64,000 bases of DNA from Nemophila menziesii (lineage: Eukaryota; Streptophyta; Magnoliopsida; Boraginales; Hydrophyllaceae), in NCBI GenBank assembly GCA_029959085.1, contig JARWIR010000011.1:8805840-8869839 (forward strand). The letters run 5' to 3'. Below are positions 1 through 10,044 of this stretch, piece after piece. The notes under the pieces are model-generated. The model saw nothing but the letters and a program-made list of their open reading frames with translations. It made no database searches and had not been told where the DNA came from. Both the position numbers and the translations under genes were made by a program. The stretch's first letter is position 1; each line of letters opens with the position of its first letter.

Positions 1-373
1 AAGAGCTAATATTCTCCCTTATTAACTAGATCTAATAGAAAGAATTAGAAGGATTAGTGCATACTAGCAAAACCTAATCTATACTTCTCATCTCATATTC
101 TTCGTATTTTATTTTATTGTCTTTATTTTCTTAGTTTTAATTAGTTAATTCGAAATTCAATCTCTTTATTTTCTGTCTTTAATTAATTATTACTTACTCG
201 TTATTGCTACCCATTCGACTAGCACACTTAAGTCCCTGAGAACGAACTCAACTTATCAACTAAAACTTGCATACGTCCTGTAATACTTGCAGTACTGTGC
301 CTGTCTAGGGTGAGAATGCATAGTTTTCTAGAATTTATTTTATCTTATTTTTATCACACCCTAGGCGACACCA
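1..373 (+). repeat. 5' LTR of A, 3' portion only
   Basis: This stretch is nearly the same as the last 374 bases of the 3' LTR at 8269-8642. It ends in the typical CA (GCGACACCA), and the primer binding site follows six bases later. Confidence 0.9.
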
Positions 374-379
374 AGTTTT

Positions 380-397
380 TGGCGCCGCTGCCGGAGA
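380..397 (+). other. Primer binding site of A (tRNA-Asp-like)
   Basis: TGGCGCCGCTGCCGGAGA lies just inside the 5' LTR. The Athila lineage typically primes minus-strand synthesis with tRNA-Asp, whose 3' end complements TGGCGCCGTTGCCGGGGA; this site has two mismatches to that. Confidence 0.8.
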
Positions 398-539
398 CTT
401 GTGTCTCGTTAGCGTGTGGGTTATCTATTTCGAGTAGTAGTTTTTAATTAATTTTTAGTTTTTATTTTTCAGTTTTTAGTTTTTGTTTTTCCAGATTTAC
501 GCTTGTGGTTTGCTTTAGTCTTTTTCAGGTTTCACAGTG

Positions 540-3358
540 TTTAATTCTTGGCCTCCTTTATCAGAGCCTGAGAGGAGCTTCAAACCTTACAACAAACGAG
601 TTCGTGAGGAAAGAGCCTTAAGAAGAGCGATGGCAGCCCAACTAGATCCACCACTCGAGGACCCAATTGGAGGACCTCAACTAAATCCACCACTTGGAGT
701 CCAACCTGGAGGAATTCCACCAGGAGGACCACAACTTAATCCGCTTGATGGACAATAACAAGGTCAACAACAACCTCCACTAGAACGAGGTAATGGGCAG
801 AATAATCAAAATCGAGTACAGCAAGACCTCCCTGGTCTCCATGTGCCGTTTCATGTTCAACCAATAGGTTACCGTCCTCCAGAGATCCAGAATATTAAAT
901 TTAGAACCGATCCGGGTATGCTTAGTCAATTTCAAAGTCATGGACTCTACAGTGGTACAGCAATTCAAGATCCGGTAAGATCGATTCAGAAGTTTATGCA
1001 GATTTGTGATGCCTATGTTACTCCTGGCATTACACGCGAGCAACTGTATTGTCATATGTTTTCGTTCTTCTTAACCGGTAGAGCTAGCGAATGGCTAGAT
1101 AGACAACAACCTGGAACAATTAATACATGGGTAGAACTTCAAGCCGCTTTCTTTAACCGTTTTTATCCGAAGAGCATGAGACTCAAAGATCAAAGCGAGC
1201 TTGCAAGATTTTGTCAAGAAGATGGAGAAACAGTAGGAGAATCATGGACAAGGTTTCAACATAAATTAGCTAGATGTCCGCTTCATGGTTATACCCCTGC
1301 TCTACAACTTGCTATATTCTATGAAGGTCTTAATGATAAAGGTAGAGAGAAGGTGGATAACATTGGAAAGGGTAATTTTGTGTCTATGAATCATAATGAA
1401 GCTTCCGATGTCTTGGAAAATATTATTGAACAAGAAAGGAGTTGGCCTTCAACGCGAGCTCCTGTAGCAAAGACCCAAGGAACGCTTCGTTTAGATGCAG
1501 AAACTGCGAACTCAGCTTAAATATCCGCATTAGAGAATCAAATCAAAGAGCTGAAGTTAGAGATGCAAAAGAATTTAGCCGCAGCGAACGTAGTACAAGA
1601 AGCACAATGTTGTCAACAGTGTGGGGTTAATAATCATACATGGGAAGAGTGCGAAACAAATCCACAATCTGTGTACTTCATATCCAACCGAGGAGGCTAT
1701 CAATGGGGTAACCGAAATCATTCGGGTATGCAGTATTCAAATCCACAAGGGGCCGCTAATCCTGGTCATTATCAACCGCGCCCCCAGAACAACTCTTTCC
1801 AACCTAGAGGTCAGTATCAAAATCAATATCAAAATAGACCTGCTCCACCTCAACAACCTGTTCAAGATGCCTATACCGATGCGTTAGATTAGAAAGCTTT
1901 ACCTCAGTATCCTCAAGAAGGATCTATAGACAATCAACAAGTAATGAAAATCTTGGAACGTTTGACCATGAACATGAACACTCAGGAAGAGAAAGTCCGA
2001 GGACAAGATGCCGCACTTCAGATTTTAGGTACTCAAGTAGAACAATTAAATAAAGTTCTAACGAATTTAATGGAACAGAAAGAAGTGAAGGCTATCGAAG
2101 AAGGTGATGATAATGTTGGGTTCGAAGCTTGTAAGGCTATTTGCCTTGAAATTGAAGAAGAAAAGAAGGAAGTACCGTATGCTGCCGTTAGTGCCGTGGA
2201 AGTTCCAAGTACCGAAGAAGAACCAACCGAGTCTAGCCCCCGTGGAATCTGACTGTTCTGAGGTTTATGTGGAGGACGATTCAGAAGGAGCCGAATTTAT
2301 AGAGCTTCTGAAGAAAATGCAAGAGAAAATTCGATCGGTTATGGATTATCAAGCTGAGCTAGATTCGAAAGTGGAAGATGAAGTTGCACCTGCTGTGCAA
2401 GAAGAGAAAGAAGAAGAGAAGGTGGAATCGCCACCTATTGTTCAACCAGTGTCACCAACTATTTCTGATACAAATCCTAAGGATGACACTGAACTCAAGA
2501 CACTTGTAGAGGCGTATACACCTGAAAATATCAACGCCCAAATGCTTGAGATTGCAAAGAAAGGACTTACACCGCAACAAGTTTTTAAGCAAGTTATTCC
2601 TGAGAAAGAAGCGAGTGTAGAGATCCCAAGAGAGAATCTCAGAGTCTCAAGAAGAAGTGAACGAGAGCTACCAACAAAGCTAAAAGATCCGGGAAGTTTC
2701 AACCTTCCTATTCAAATAAAGGGTATGCTCAAGGTGAAAGCTATGTACGATGTGGGTTCTGGTGTGAATCTTATGCCTAAGTCCGTGTTCGCGAGACTTG
2801 GACTTCAGAAATCAGAGAAAACTCCAGTGAAGTTGCAGTTCGCCGAGGACATGGGGAACAGTGGAGGACATCTTAGTCCGTGCAGGTAGTATCGCCATCT
2901 CTACTGACTTTGTTATACTTGAGTTTGATGCAGATAAGCAGGTTCCAATCATACTTGGACGGCCCTTCATGTCCACAAGTCAAAGTGTAATCAACTTCCA
3001 AGAAGGGACCATTACCCTTCATGCAAAGAACGTATCCGAGACCTTCTATGTCTTGGGTAAGAAACCAAGGAAGTTAGATCCCACCGTTCCTGTCATCCAC
3101 AGCCTTTCACATCACAAAGTCCCTCCTGAGAAAATCCACTTAAAGCCTGTGGATACTGAGCCAAACATTGAGTTTGGGGTTGGCCATGAAGTTCTATGGA
3201 AAGCTCACAAACGCGAGAATAGGCCACGTAGTTTCAAAGACTCGTGGATGGGACCATTCATTGTCACTAAGGTTGTTTCAGCCAAGGTGATAGAAATTCG
3301 ACCCAAGAAGGGGATCAAGCGCAGATTAGTTGACGTTCATAGCCTAACTCGTTCTTAG
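540..3358 (+). pseudogene. gag-pro: gag-protease-integrase-tail polyprotein of A (Athila type, broken)
   Basis: The frame starts with a conserved block around FNSWPP shared with B; the first in-frame ATG is at 630. It continues through a Retrotrans_gag capsid domain (about 960-1450), a CCHC zinc knuckle at 1611-1652 (C-Q-Q-C, H, C), a glutamate-rich linker, and a retropepsin-like region with the active-site-type motif D-V-G-S at 2748 and the flap-side ILGRPF motif. It then passes straight into a module with SWMGPFIVTKV (about 3240-3275), which resembles the GPY/F end of integrase. RT, RNase H and the integrase catalytic core are missing. Defects are in-frame stops near 756, 1518 and 1890 (all Gln to stop when compared with B) and frameshifts near 2235 and 2850. 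The last residues have shifted to a premature stop, so the WGGY ending seen in B is lost. Confidence 0.88.
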
Positions 3359-3394
3359 GGAGGCTATATTCGCAAATCTTGATAGAGGTAACAC

Positions 3395-3411
3395 ATCTAA
3401 CTTTGAAAGAC
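3395..3411 (+). other. Post-gag-pol hairpin of A
   Basis: ATCT-AACTTTGAA-AGAC lies shortly after the gag-pol stop. Equivalent sites have GTCT/AGAC arms in B (12254-12270) and D (32220-32236) and GTCG/CGAC arms in C (20600-20614) and H (58246-58260). Here the outermost pair is mismatched. Confidence 0.5.
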
Positions 3412-3599
3412 GTTAAATAAATGTGCTGTACGGGAGACAACCCACAATTTTTTTAAGTTTTTATGTCTTTTACGTTTTTAGTTTATGTTTAGTTTAGTTG
3501 TTTTTAGTTGATATTGCATATTTGAGAAAGGGATTAGTGTTTTTGATGATTAGGTATTGGAGAAATCGAGTTCAGGAGGAAAAAAAAATTTCGGAAGTG

Positions 3600-3885
3600 C
3601 TGAAGCAGCGCTGCGGTATACCGGACCTCAGCCGCGGTGTACCGCAGAGGAAGAAAACCCGTACCACGGGTAGGTAGCGCGGGTTTTATACCGAGACGAG
3701 AAAAAATCAAGAGGATCCGTGTGGTATACCGGACCCTGCACCGCACCCTATGCCGCAGGTCCAAAACCCGTGCCACGGGTATGTACCGCGGGTATTTTGA
3801 CGAGACGAAATTTTTTTGAGCAACAGAAGCTGCGGTACACCGCACCATATGCGCGGTGCACCGCAGGTCGCCGCCTGGAGAGAGA
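3600..3885 (+). repeat. Palindrome array upstream of ORF3 in A
   Basis: Repeated dyads include GCGGTATACCGGAC, GCGGTGTACCGC, TGGTATACCGGACC and TGCGGTACACCGCA, with CCCGTACCACGGGT-type elements between them. The stretch is strikingly GC-rich inside an AT-rich element. Its place, between the end of gag-pol and the ORF3 leader, is the same as the CCGG-N4-CCGG arrays of B to H, of which this is a diverged form. Confidence 0.75.
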
Positions 3886-3902
3886 AAAACGGGTTTCAAG
3901 CT

Positions 3903-3910
3903 TATAAAAG
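3903..3910 (+). promoter_or_regulatory. Candidate TATA box upstream of ORF3 in A
   Basis: TATAAAAG sits just downstream of the palindrome array. It is followed by a roughly 390-base C/T-rich, AT-rich leader (about 3940-4313) resembling a plant 5' UTR, then the ORF3 ATG. E has TATAAAAC at the equivalent place (35783). An internal promoter for ORF3 is inferred; there is no transcript evidence. Confidence 0.45.
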
Positions 3911-4313
3911 AGGGCAAATGCTCATTATTCCGAATTTACAAAACCTCAAGCCTCTTTCTCTTCTCCACAACTCTCCCAACTCCATTAAAGCTCATAAAAA
4001 CCTTCACCAATCATCAAAACACTACCCAATCATCAAGAAAAACACATCAAATCTTCCCTCCACCTCATTACAAAGGAGATTCAAGCACCCAATCCTCACC
4101 AAACACATTAAATTGAAGAATCAAGAGCTCAAATTTTCAAAATTCATCCTACAATTTCTTAAATACAAGCCAATCCATCAAGAATCCACCTCACCCACAT
4201 AGAGATTCATCATCAATTCATCTTTTCTAAGCCGAATCAAGCTTGTTCAACCAAAAATTCACAAGTTCAAATTTCAAGGGTTGTTAAAGCTTTGAGTTGG
4301 GGGTCAATTGAGG

Positions 4314-5513
4314 ATGACTAATAGGACAACAATATTAGCTAACAAGAGGGAGGTGAATAAAAGCAAGGTATTGGTTTCAATCAAGAAGAAATCAAATAAC
4401 AAAGGTTCTAGTTCTAAATCAAAGGGTAAAGACGATGTTGAAGATGAAGGTGCGATACCTTTGTTTAATCGTAATGGTAAAAAGCTTTACTTTTATGCAA
4501 AGGAGAAAACACAACTTCCACAAGGTCCTACACCCAAGGAGAAAGAGGAAGCTTCAAGGGCCCTGAAAGCTTCTGCAGAGAAACAATTAAAAGAACTACC
4601 CTTTGCTTATGAGAAAGTATTCAAGGAAGAAGTTGGTACAGGAGAATACAAGAGATTCTTAGATCTTGGTGCGAAATTGGGTTGGTCTACGTTCATGGTA
4701 AGACGTTCTGAATTATGTTATGAGTTAGTTTTGGAATTCTATTTAGGCCTCTTTAGCCGAGATAGTAAAGGTTGTGTTCCGATTAGAGGAAAGTTAGTCC
4801 CTTTCACATTTGAGGAGATTAGAAACCACTTCAAGTTTAAGAAATTGAAAGGTTATTGCAAGTTTGATGAAGCGGTTGCTAAACGAAAAATATTTGATGA
4901 GGAACTACTTTTTGAGCATGTATTAGACAAGGATAAAGTGAAATCACATAAGGGAGAATTGAAGGCACCTTGGCCTTACAAATATCTTCAATCGGATGCG
5001 AGAATTTGGCACAATTTCCTTATTCCTAATGTCTTCGGAAACACACGAACTTTGGATGTGACTATGAAGAACGCCTTACTTTTGGACTGTATTTTGAGAG
5101 GAGAAGAAGTAGATGTGGCACAGTTGATCTATGAGGAGGTGATGTGATTTTTGGTCTCTCCTAAATCAGTTAATAATGTTAAATTTCCAACTATGATCAC
5201 GTGTCTTGTGCGAAAAGCGAATGTTACATTGGGTGAAGAAGAGAACCTCGAGTTTAAGACGAGTTATATTGATAATGCTTAGATCAAGGATATATTTCGA
5301 AGAGCGGGTTCTACGCAAGTCTTGAAAGAAGAAAAGGAGCAAAGTTGGCAAGAGAAGATGGAGGAGCGTTTAACAAAATTCGAAGCAGCTCAAACTTCCT
5401 TAGTCAATGATGTGGCACAAATCAACGCTAATCAAGTGCACATCATGAAACTCCTTGAGCAATTAACGAAAGATCAAGAAAATCCAACCTTGGATGTCAA
5501 TGATGCGAGGTAA
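4314..5513 (+). pseudogene. ORF3 of A: 'putative plant transposon protein' with coiled-coil end
   Basis: About 400 codons in one frame. The N-terminus is basic and low-complexity (Lys/Ser-rich). The centre (roughly residues 85-280) contains the conserved GWSTFMVR, RGKLVPFT, ARIWHNFLIPN and EEVDVAQLIYEEVM segments of the plant family Pfam calls Transposase_32 (name as I recall it). The last ~70 residues are heptad-like and charged. Despite the family name I see no transposase catalytic motif; in Athila elements this ORF lies in the env-like position after pol and its function is not established. Two in-frame stops interrupt it: TGA at 5145 (CGA in B) and TAG near 5279 (TGG in B). The ATG at 4314 is preferred because a GAGTTGGGGG motif precedes it in the same way in several copies. 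Confidence 0.8.
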
Positions 5514-5607
5514 TAGCCTCGAGAGTATGTTCTCTTTCTTCCTTACCATTTCTGTAAATGCTTTTATCTGCTAATTTTAATTTTAATTTCTATTTCGAGT
5601 CTTTTTC

Positions 5608-5627
5608 GAGTCGTGGGGACACGGTTC
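5608..5627 (+). other. Post-ORF3 hairpin of A
   Basis: GAGTCGTG-GGGA-CACGGTTC. The right arm has a changed base (CACGACTC in B, D and F), so this copy pairs imperfectly. Confidence 0.6.
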
Positions 5628-6331
5628 ATTTTTGAGTTGGGGGTGTGGCGATTCGTTGTCTCTCATCTCCATTTTTCTGTTTTTAGGTAGAAATTAAAAT
5701 TTTTGATATATGGGAATTAGATGTAGAGTGTGTTTAATAGCTTGAAAGCATAAGCTCAGTGAATTGGTGATAGTAAGTAATATGTTTATGAGCTATGTTA
5801 TTTGTATGCTTTGAGTATTTGCAGGAAAACACACGTTGATAGTAAAGAAAATATTAGTGAGCAATGCGATAGAAAGTATGTTCGATCTCATGGAACCTTG
5901 AGAAGTGTGTAGGCCGTGAGATCCAAGCTAGTTGACAAACCATTTGATGAAAGTGCTAAAGGTAAGAAAATAACGAAATTACATAGTGTAGAAAGTGATT
6001 AAGGCGGTTCTTTCATGTTTGAAGCCTTTGAGCCTTTTTATACCTTCTCACCTTGTGATTTTTGATTTTATATGCTATATCCTTCTCAGCCCCCTTCTAG
6101 CCTTTCTAAAGCTTTTTATTGAAACACGTTATAAGCCATATCCCTTTAGATATTAGGACTTTTCTATATGACCCGCACTCGAATCGCAATGCATAGACAG
6201 TTGTTTTAGAGCTTGAGTTTGGGGTGGTGGGTCACCATTATGGGAATTGTTATTGGGATGGGATTTTTGGAGCTTATTTATTGTGCTCTGTTCTTTATAT
6301 TGATGATGATTCACAGATTTTTATTGTAACC

Positions 6332-6512
6332 CTTTGCCGGGGTAATAGTGAATGAAAAAGAAGCTACGAGCTAAATTTGTCAACAAGGGCATTAAAAGAA
6401 AAAAATATATATATATGAGAAAATTAGCGTAGTGTCTCAACATTAAAAGAGAGTCATAGCTTAAGAATTGATTTAAAAAGAAAAGAAAATATATATATTC
6501 GGACCGGCAAAG
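6332..6512 (+). other. Long-range stem of A
   Basis: CTTTGCCGG (6332-6340) and CCGGCAAAG (6504-6512) are perfect inverted copies about 160 bases apart within the 3' non-coding region. The same pair occurs in B, and as CTTTTCCGG/CCGGAAAAG in D. Confidence 0.6.
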
Positions 6513-7094
6513 TGGATTTCTATGTGAACATCTAATGCTTTAATTGGGTTATTGGGGATGCTACATTGTGCATCAAAGAATTCATTGGGTTGAGTGAGAA
6601 ACGTTTTATGAGAGTAACTCAAGCTCTAGGGCGATTCTTTGATGGCTAGTGAGGAGAGAGCCAAAAGCTCACTCCAAATTATCAAAATATACTATTATAC
6701 CGTCCCTAAGCCTAAATTATAACCTTAAAGACCTTGTGATTCTTTGTTGTGTAATTGAGAAGTGATTGAGCCATTAAAGAGTAGTTAAGTAGATCTTTGA
6801 ATACTAGTGAAGTTCAAGGAACAATCTATAGCTTCCTTGGGGAACTGAGTAAAGTCCCAATCCTTCTTACATTGCGAAACTAATCTGATCTTGAATTCAA
6901 GACGTGTTGACCGTGAATATGAGAAGTGTACAGGTATGCAGTTTATGAATATTATTGCATGAAATTTTCTGATTTGTTTCTTTAGGTTTATTCTATATAT
7001 TCTGCTATGCTTTTCCCATTGTATTGAGAATTTTATAAGTGTTTATTTATAGACTTCCCTGTGTTTTTATCTTTATTGTATCAGGACGATACAA

Positions 7095-7111
7095 CTTTGA
7101 TTTCGGGGTCT
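7095..7111 (+). other. Polypurine tract of A (diverged)
   Basis: The sequence directly before the 3' LTR ends in GGGGTCT. In C, F and G this reads TTGAGTTGGGGGTCT, so the purine run has decayed slightly here. Confidence 0.6.
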
Positions 7112-8642
7112 TGATGTCTCCTCATTTGTGATAGATTTATATTAGGATAAGACATCATTTTTAGTGATTTAGAAGTCATAATAGTCGATTTTCTTGAGAA
7201 ATAGTGCACTTTCCTATTTTGAGTCTTGATTTAGTAAAATAATGTTTTTAGAGCATATTGGGTTTAATTGTTTATTTAGTGTGAAGCTTTAAAGATGATT
7301 ATGGAGATTAATTAGAGTCCAATTCAAAGACTACAAGATATGGAAAGAGATTAGCATGGTAATTGGAGATAAGGAAATAAAAGCTAAAATCATGGAAAAT
7401 GAAAAGTTGCCTAAATCTGAATTTCTGCAACTACGCCTAAAGAAGTGGTGATAACTCCAAAAGGAAGCCAATTTTGGAAGATTCCTTTCATAGGGACGTA
7501 GATAATTCTGTGATGATTCTTTTGGTATATTGTGGAGCAAAAACCGACCAACAACGAAGAACATATGCTCAAAACAGTTCAGTAATTATCTTTATTTCTA
7601 TACGAATTTGAGTTGGGCTTGGAGTCCATTATCTTTATTTCCATACGAATTTGAGTTGGTCTTGGAGTCCTAAACACCTATAAATACACCCTTATATCAC
7701 TTGTAAATTATCCTTGCCTCATAGTAATTAGTTCTTAAGGTTTTATTCTTCCAGTTTATTGTAGAGAGCAATATGATGTCTTTTATTATTTCTTTTAGTT
7801 TATTTCCATCAGGTATGAACTAAACTCCCCATAGCTTGGGTTTTGCATCATGTATAATCTATGAATTCTAATTCTTCTATCTAAGTTTATTTGGGAATTA
7901 CATGTTTTAATCTGATATTAGCTTCTTACCTTTATATTTGTTTATGTGTTTTGATTTATTGCCTGTCCTAGAACTGATCACTTTAGGATTGTCTTAATAG
8001 TAATTAGATGGTCTCCTTAACTAGGTGTCTAATTATTGAAGCACCACATAACGTCTAGTGTCGATATTAGTCCTGACAAAACTGATTCTAACTAGATAGT
8101 CATTAGGGTATAATTTAATCACCATATCACCAATTGAATGAATTGTTTGCTTAGGGCCTTAGTAGCGTTTGATAACCCTATTTGAAACAGCTTCTTGGTT
8201 GTGCCGTAGCCCCCTTAGTCGCTCTCAAGGTCTAAGGAATGGGAATTTAGAATCCTGACTAATTATACAAGAGCTAATATTCTTCCGTTATTAACTAGAT
8301 CTAATAGAAATAATTAGAAGGATTAGTGCATACTAGCAAATCCTAAGCTATACTTCTCATCTCATATTCTTCGTATTTTATTTTATTGTCTTTATTTTCT
8401 TAGTTTTAATTAGTTAATTCAAAATTCAATCTCTTTATTTTCTGTCTTTAATTAATTATTACTTACTCGTTATTGCTACCCATTCGACTAGCACACTTAA
8501 GTCCCTGAAAACGAACTCAACTTATCAACTAAAACATGCATATGTCATGTAATACTTGCAGTACTGTGCCTGTCTAGGGTGAGAGTGCGTAGTTTTCTAA
8601 GCTTTATTTTATCTTATTTTTATCACACCCTGGGCGAGACCA
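7112..8642 (+). repeat. 3' LTR of A
   Basis: It starts TGATGTCT and ends ACCA, about 1.53 kb. The first 46 bases hold an inverted pair, TGATGTCT (7112) and AGACATCA (7150-7157). A TATA box, TATAAATA, lies at 7679-7686. The last 374 bases repeat 1-373. Confidence 0.88.
7679..7686 (+). promoter_or_regulatory. LTR promoter TATA box (A)
   Basis: TATAAATA lies about 570 bases into the LTR. The equivalent position in the LTRs of B, C, D, G and H also carries TATAAATA or TATAAAAG, supporting it as the U3 promoter. Confidence 0.6.
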
Positions 8643-10044
8643 ACTAAATACTTGTACACTTCTCATATCCATAGTCAACACGGTTTGAATTTAAGATTAG
8701 ATTAGTTTCGCAATGTAAGAAGGAGAGGAACTTTACTCAGTTCACCAAGGAAGCTATAGATTGTTCATCGAACTTTACTAGTATCCAAAGATCCACTTAA
8801 CTACTATCTATTGGCTCAATCACTTCTAGATTACATAGCAAAGAATCAAAAGGTCTTTAAGGTTGTAATTTAGGCTAAGGGTCGGTATGATAGTATATTT
8901 GGATAATTTAGAGTGAGCTTTTGGCTCTCTCCTCACTAACCATCAACGAATCGCCCTAGAGCTTGAGTTACTCTCATAAAACTTTTCTCACTCAACCCAA
9001 TGAATTCTTGATGTACAAAGTAGCATCCCAAATAACCCAATTAAAGCATATGATGTTCACATAAAAATTCCTCTTTGCCGGTCCGAATATATATTCTTTT
9101 CAAATCATTTTTTTTCTTTTGTATAGCTATGACTCTCTTTTTAATGTTCGAGATATCACGTTATTTTTTTCATAAATTATGCCTTTTCATAACTTTAGCT
9201 CGTAGCTTCTTTTTCATTCACTATTACCCCGGCAAAGGGTTACAGTATAATCATGTGATTCATCATCAATATAATAATAGAGCACAATTAATAAGCTCAA
9301 AAATCCCAACCTAGTAATATTTCCCATAATGGCGGACCCACCACCCCAAACTCAAGCTCTAAAACAACTGTCTATGCATCGCAATTCGAGTGCGGGTCAT
9401 ATGGAAAAGTCCTATAATCTAAAGGGACATGGCTTATAACGTGTTTAAATAAAAAGGCTTTAGAAAGGCTAGAAGGGGCTGAGAAGGATATAACATATAA
9501 ATCAAATAACAAGGTGAGAAGGTATAAAAAGGCTTCAAGTGGCTTCAATATGAAAGAACTGCCTTAATCATTTTCTACACCATGTAATTTCGTTATTTTC
9601 TTACCTTTAGCACTTTCATCAAATGGGTTTGTCAACTAGCTTGGATCTCACGGCCTACACACTACTCAAGGTTCCCTGAGATCGAGCATACTTTCTATCG
9701 CATTGCTTACTAATATTTTCTTTACTATCAATGTGTGTTTTCCTGCAAAAGCTCAAAGCATACAAAATAAAATAGCTCATAAATATACTACTTACTATTA
9801 TCAATTCACTAAGCTTATGCTTTCAAGCTATTAAACACACTCTACATCTAATTCCCATATATCAAAAAATTTAATTTCTACCTAAAAACAGAAAAATAGA
9901 GATGAGAGACAACGAATTCCCACACCCTTAACTCAAAAATGAGTCGTGTCCCCACGACTCAAAAAAGACTCGAAAAAGAAATTAAAATTAACGGATAAAG
10001 CATTTACAGAAATGGTAAGGAAGAAAGAGAACATACTCTCGAGG
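8643..10044 (-). other. 3' non-coding region of B
   Basis: Reverse-complement homologue of 5514-6953 in A. It contains the AGTGAGC...CTCACT block (8912-8937), long-range stem arms CTTTGCCGG (9073-9081) and CCGGCAAAG (9229-9237), a CACCCCAAACTC motif near 9346, and the perfect post-ORF3 hairpin at 9941-9960. No coding signal. Confidence 0.75.
9941..9960 (-). other. Post-ORF3 hairpin of B
   Basis: GAGTCGTG-TCCC-CACGACTC: a perfect 8-bp stem with a 4-base loop, about 85 bases beyond the end of ORF3. Confidence 0.7.

Larger units (their letters stand above)
5514..7094 (+). other. 3' non-coding region of A
   Basis: No protein-coding signal. It holds conserved elements shared with B to G: the GAGTCGTG hairpin (5608-5627), G-rich tract-like motifs at 5631-5643 and 6213-6230, the two arms of a long-range stem (6332-6340 and 6504-6512), and the AGTGAGGAGAG...GCTCACT block (6648-6673) followed by a conserved ACCGTCCCTAAGCC. 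Confidence 0.75.
1..8642 (+). mobile_element. Athila-like LTR retrotransposon A (non-autonomous, 5' end cut by window)
   Basis: The order along the + strand is 5' LTR remnant (1-373), tRNA-Asp-like primer site (380-397), gag-PR-integrase-tail frame (540-3358), dyad array (3600-3885), ORF3 (4314-5513), long 3' non-coding region, polypurine tract and 3' LTR (7112-8642). Bases 1-373 match 8269-8642 with about 17 differences counted by eye, which pairs the two LTRs. RT, RNase H and the integrase core are absent and the frames carry stops and shifts, so this copy could only have moved with proteins supplied in trans. It abuts B in opposite orientation at 8642/8643, most simply because A inserted into B. 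Its target duplication cannot be tested because the left end lies outside the window. Confidence 0.9.

Noticed and set aside
4314..5513. ORF3 as an envelope protein
   Set aside because: It lies where some Athila elements have an env-like ORF, but I see no signal peptide, transmembrane segment or cleavage motif, and it matches the putative plant transposon protein family instead.
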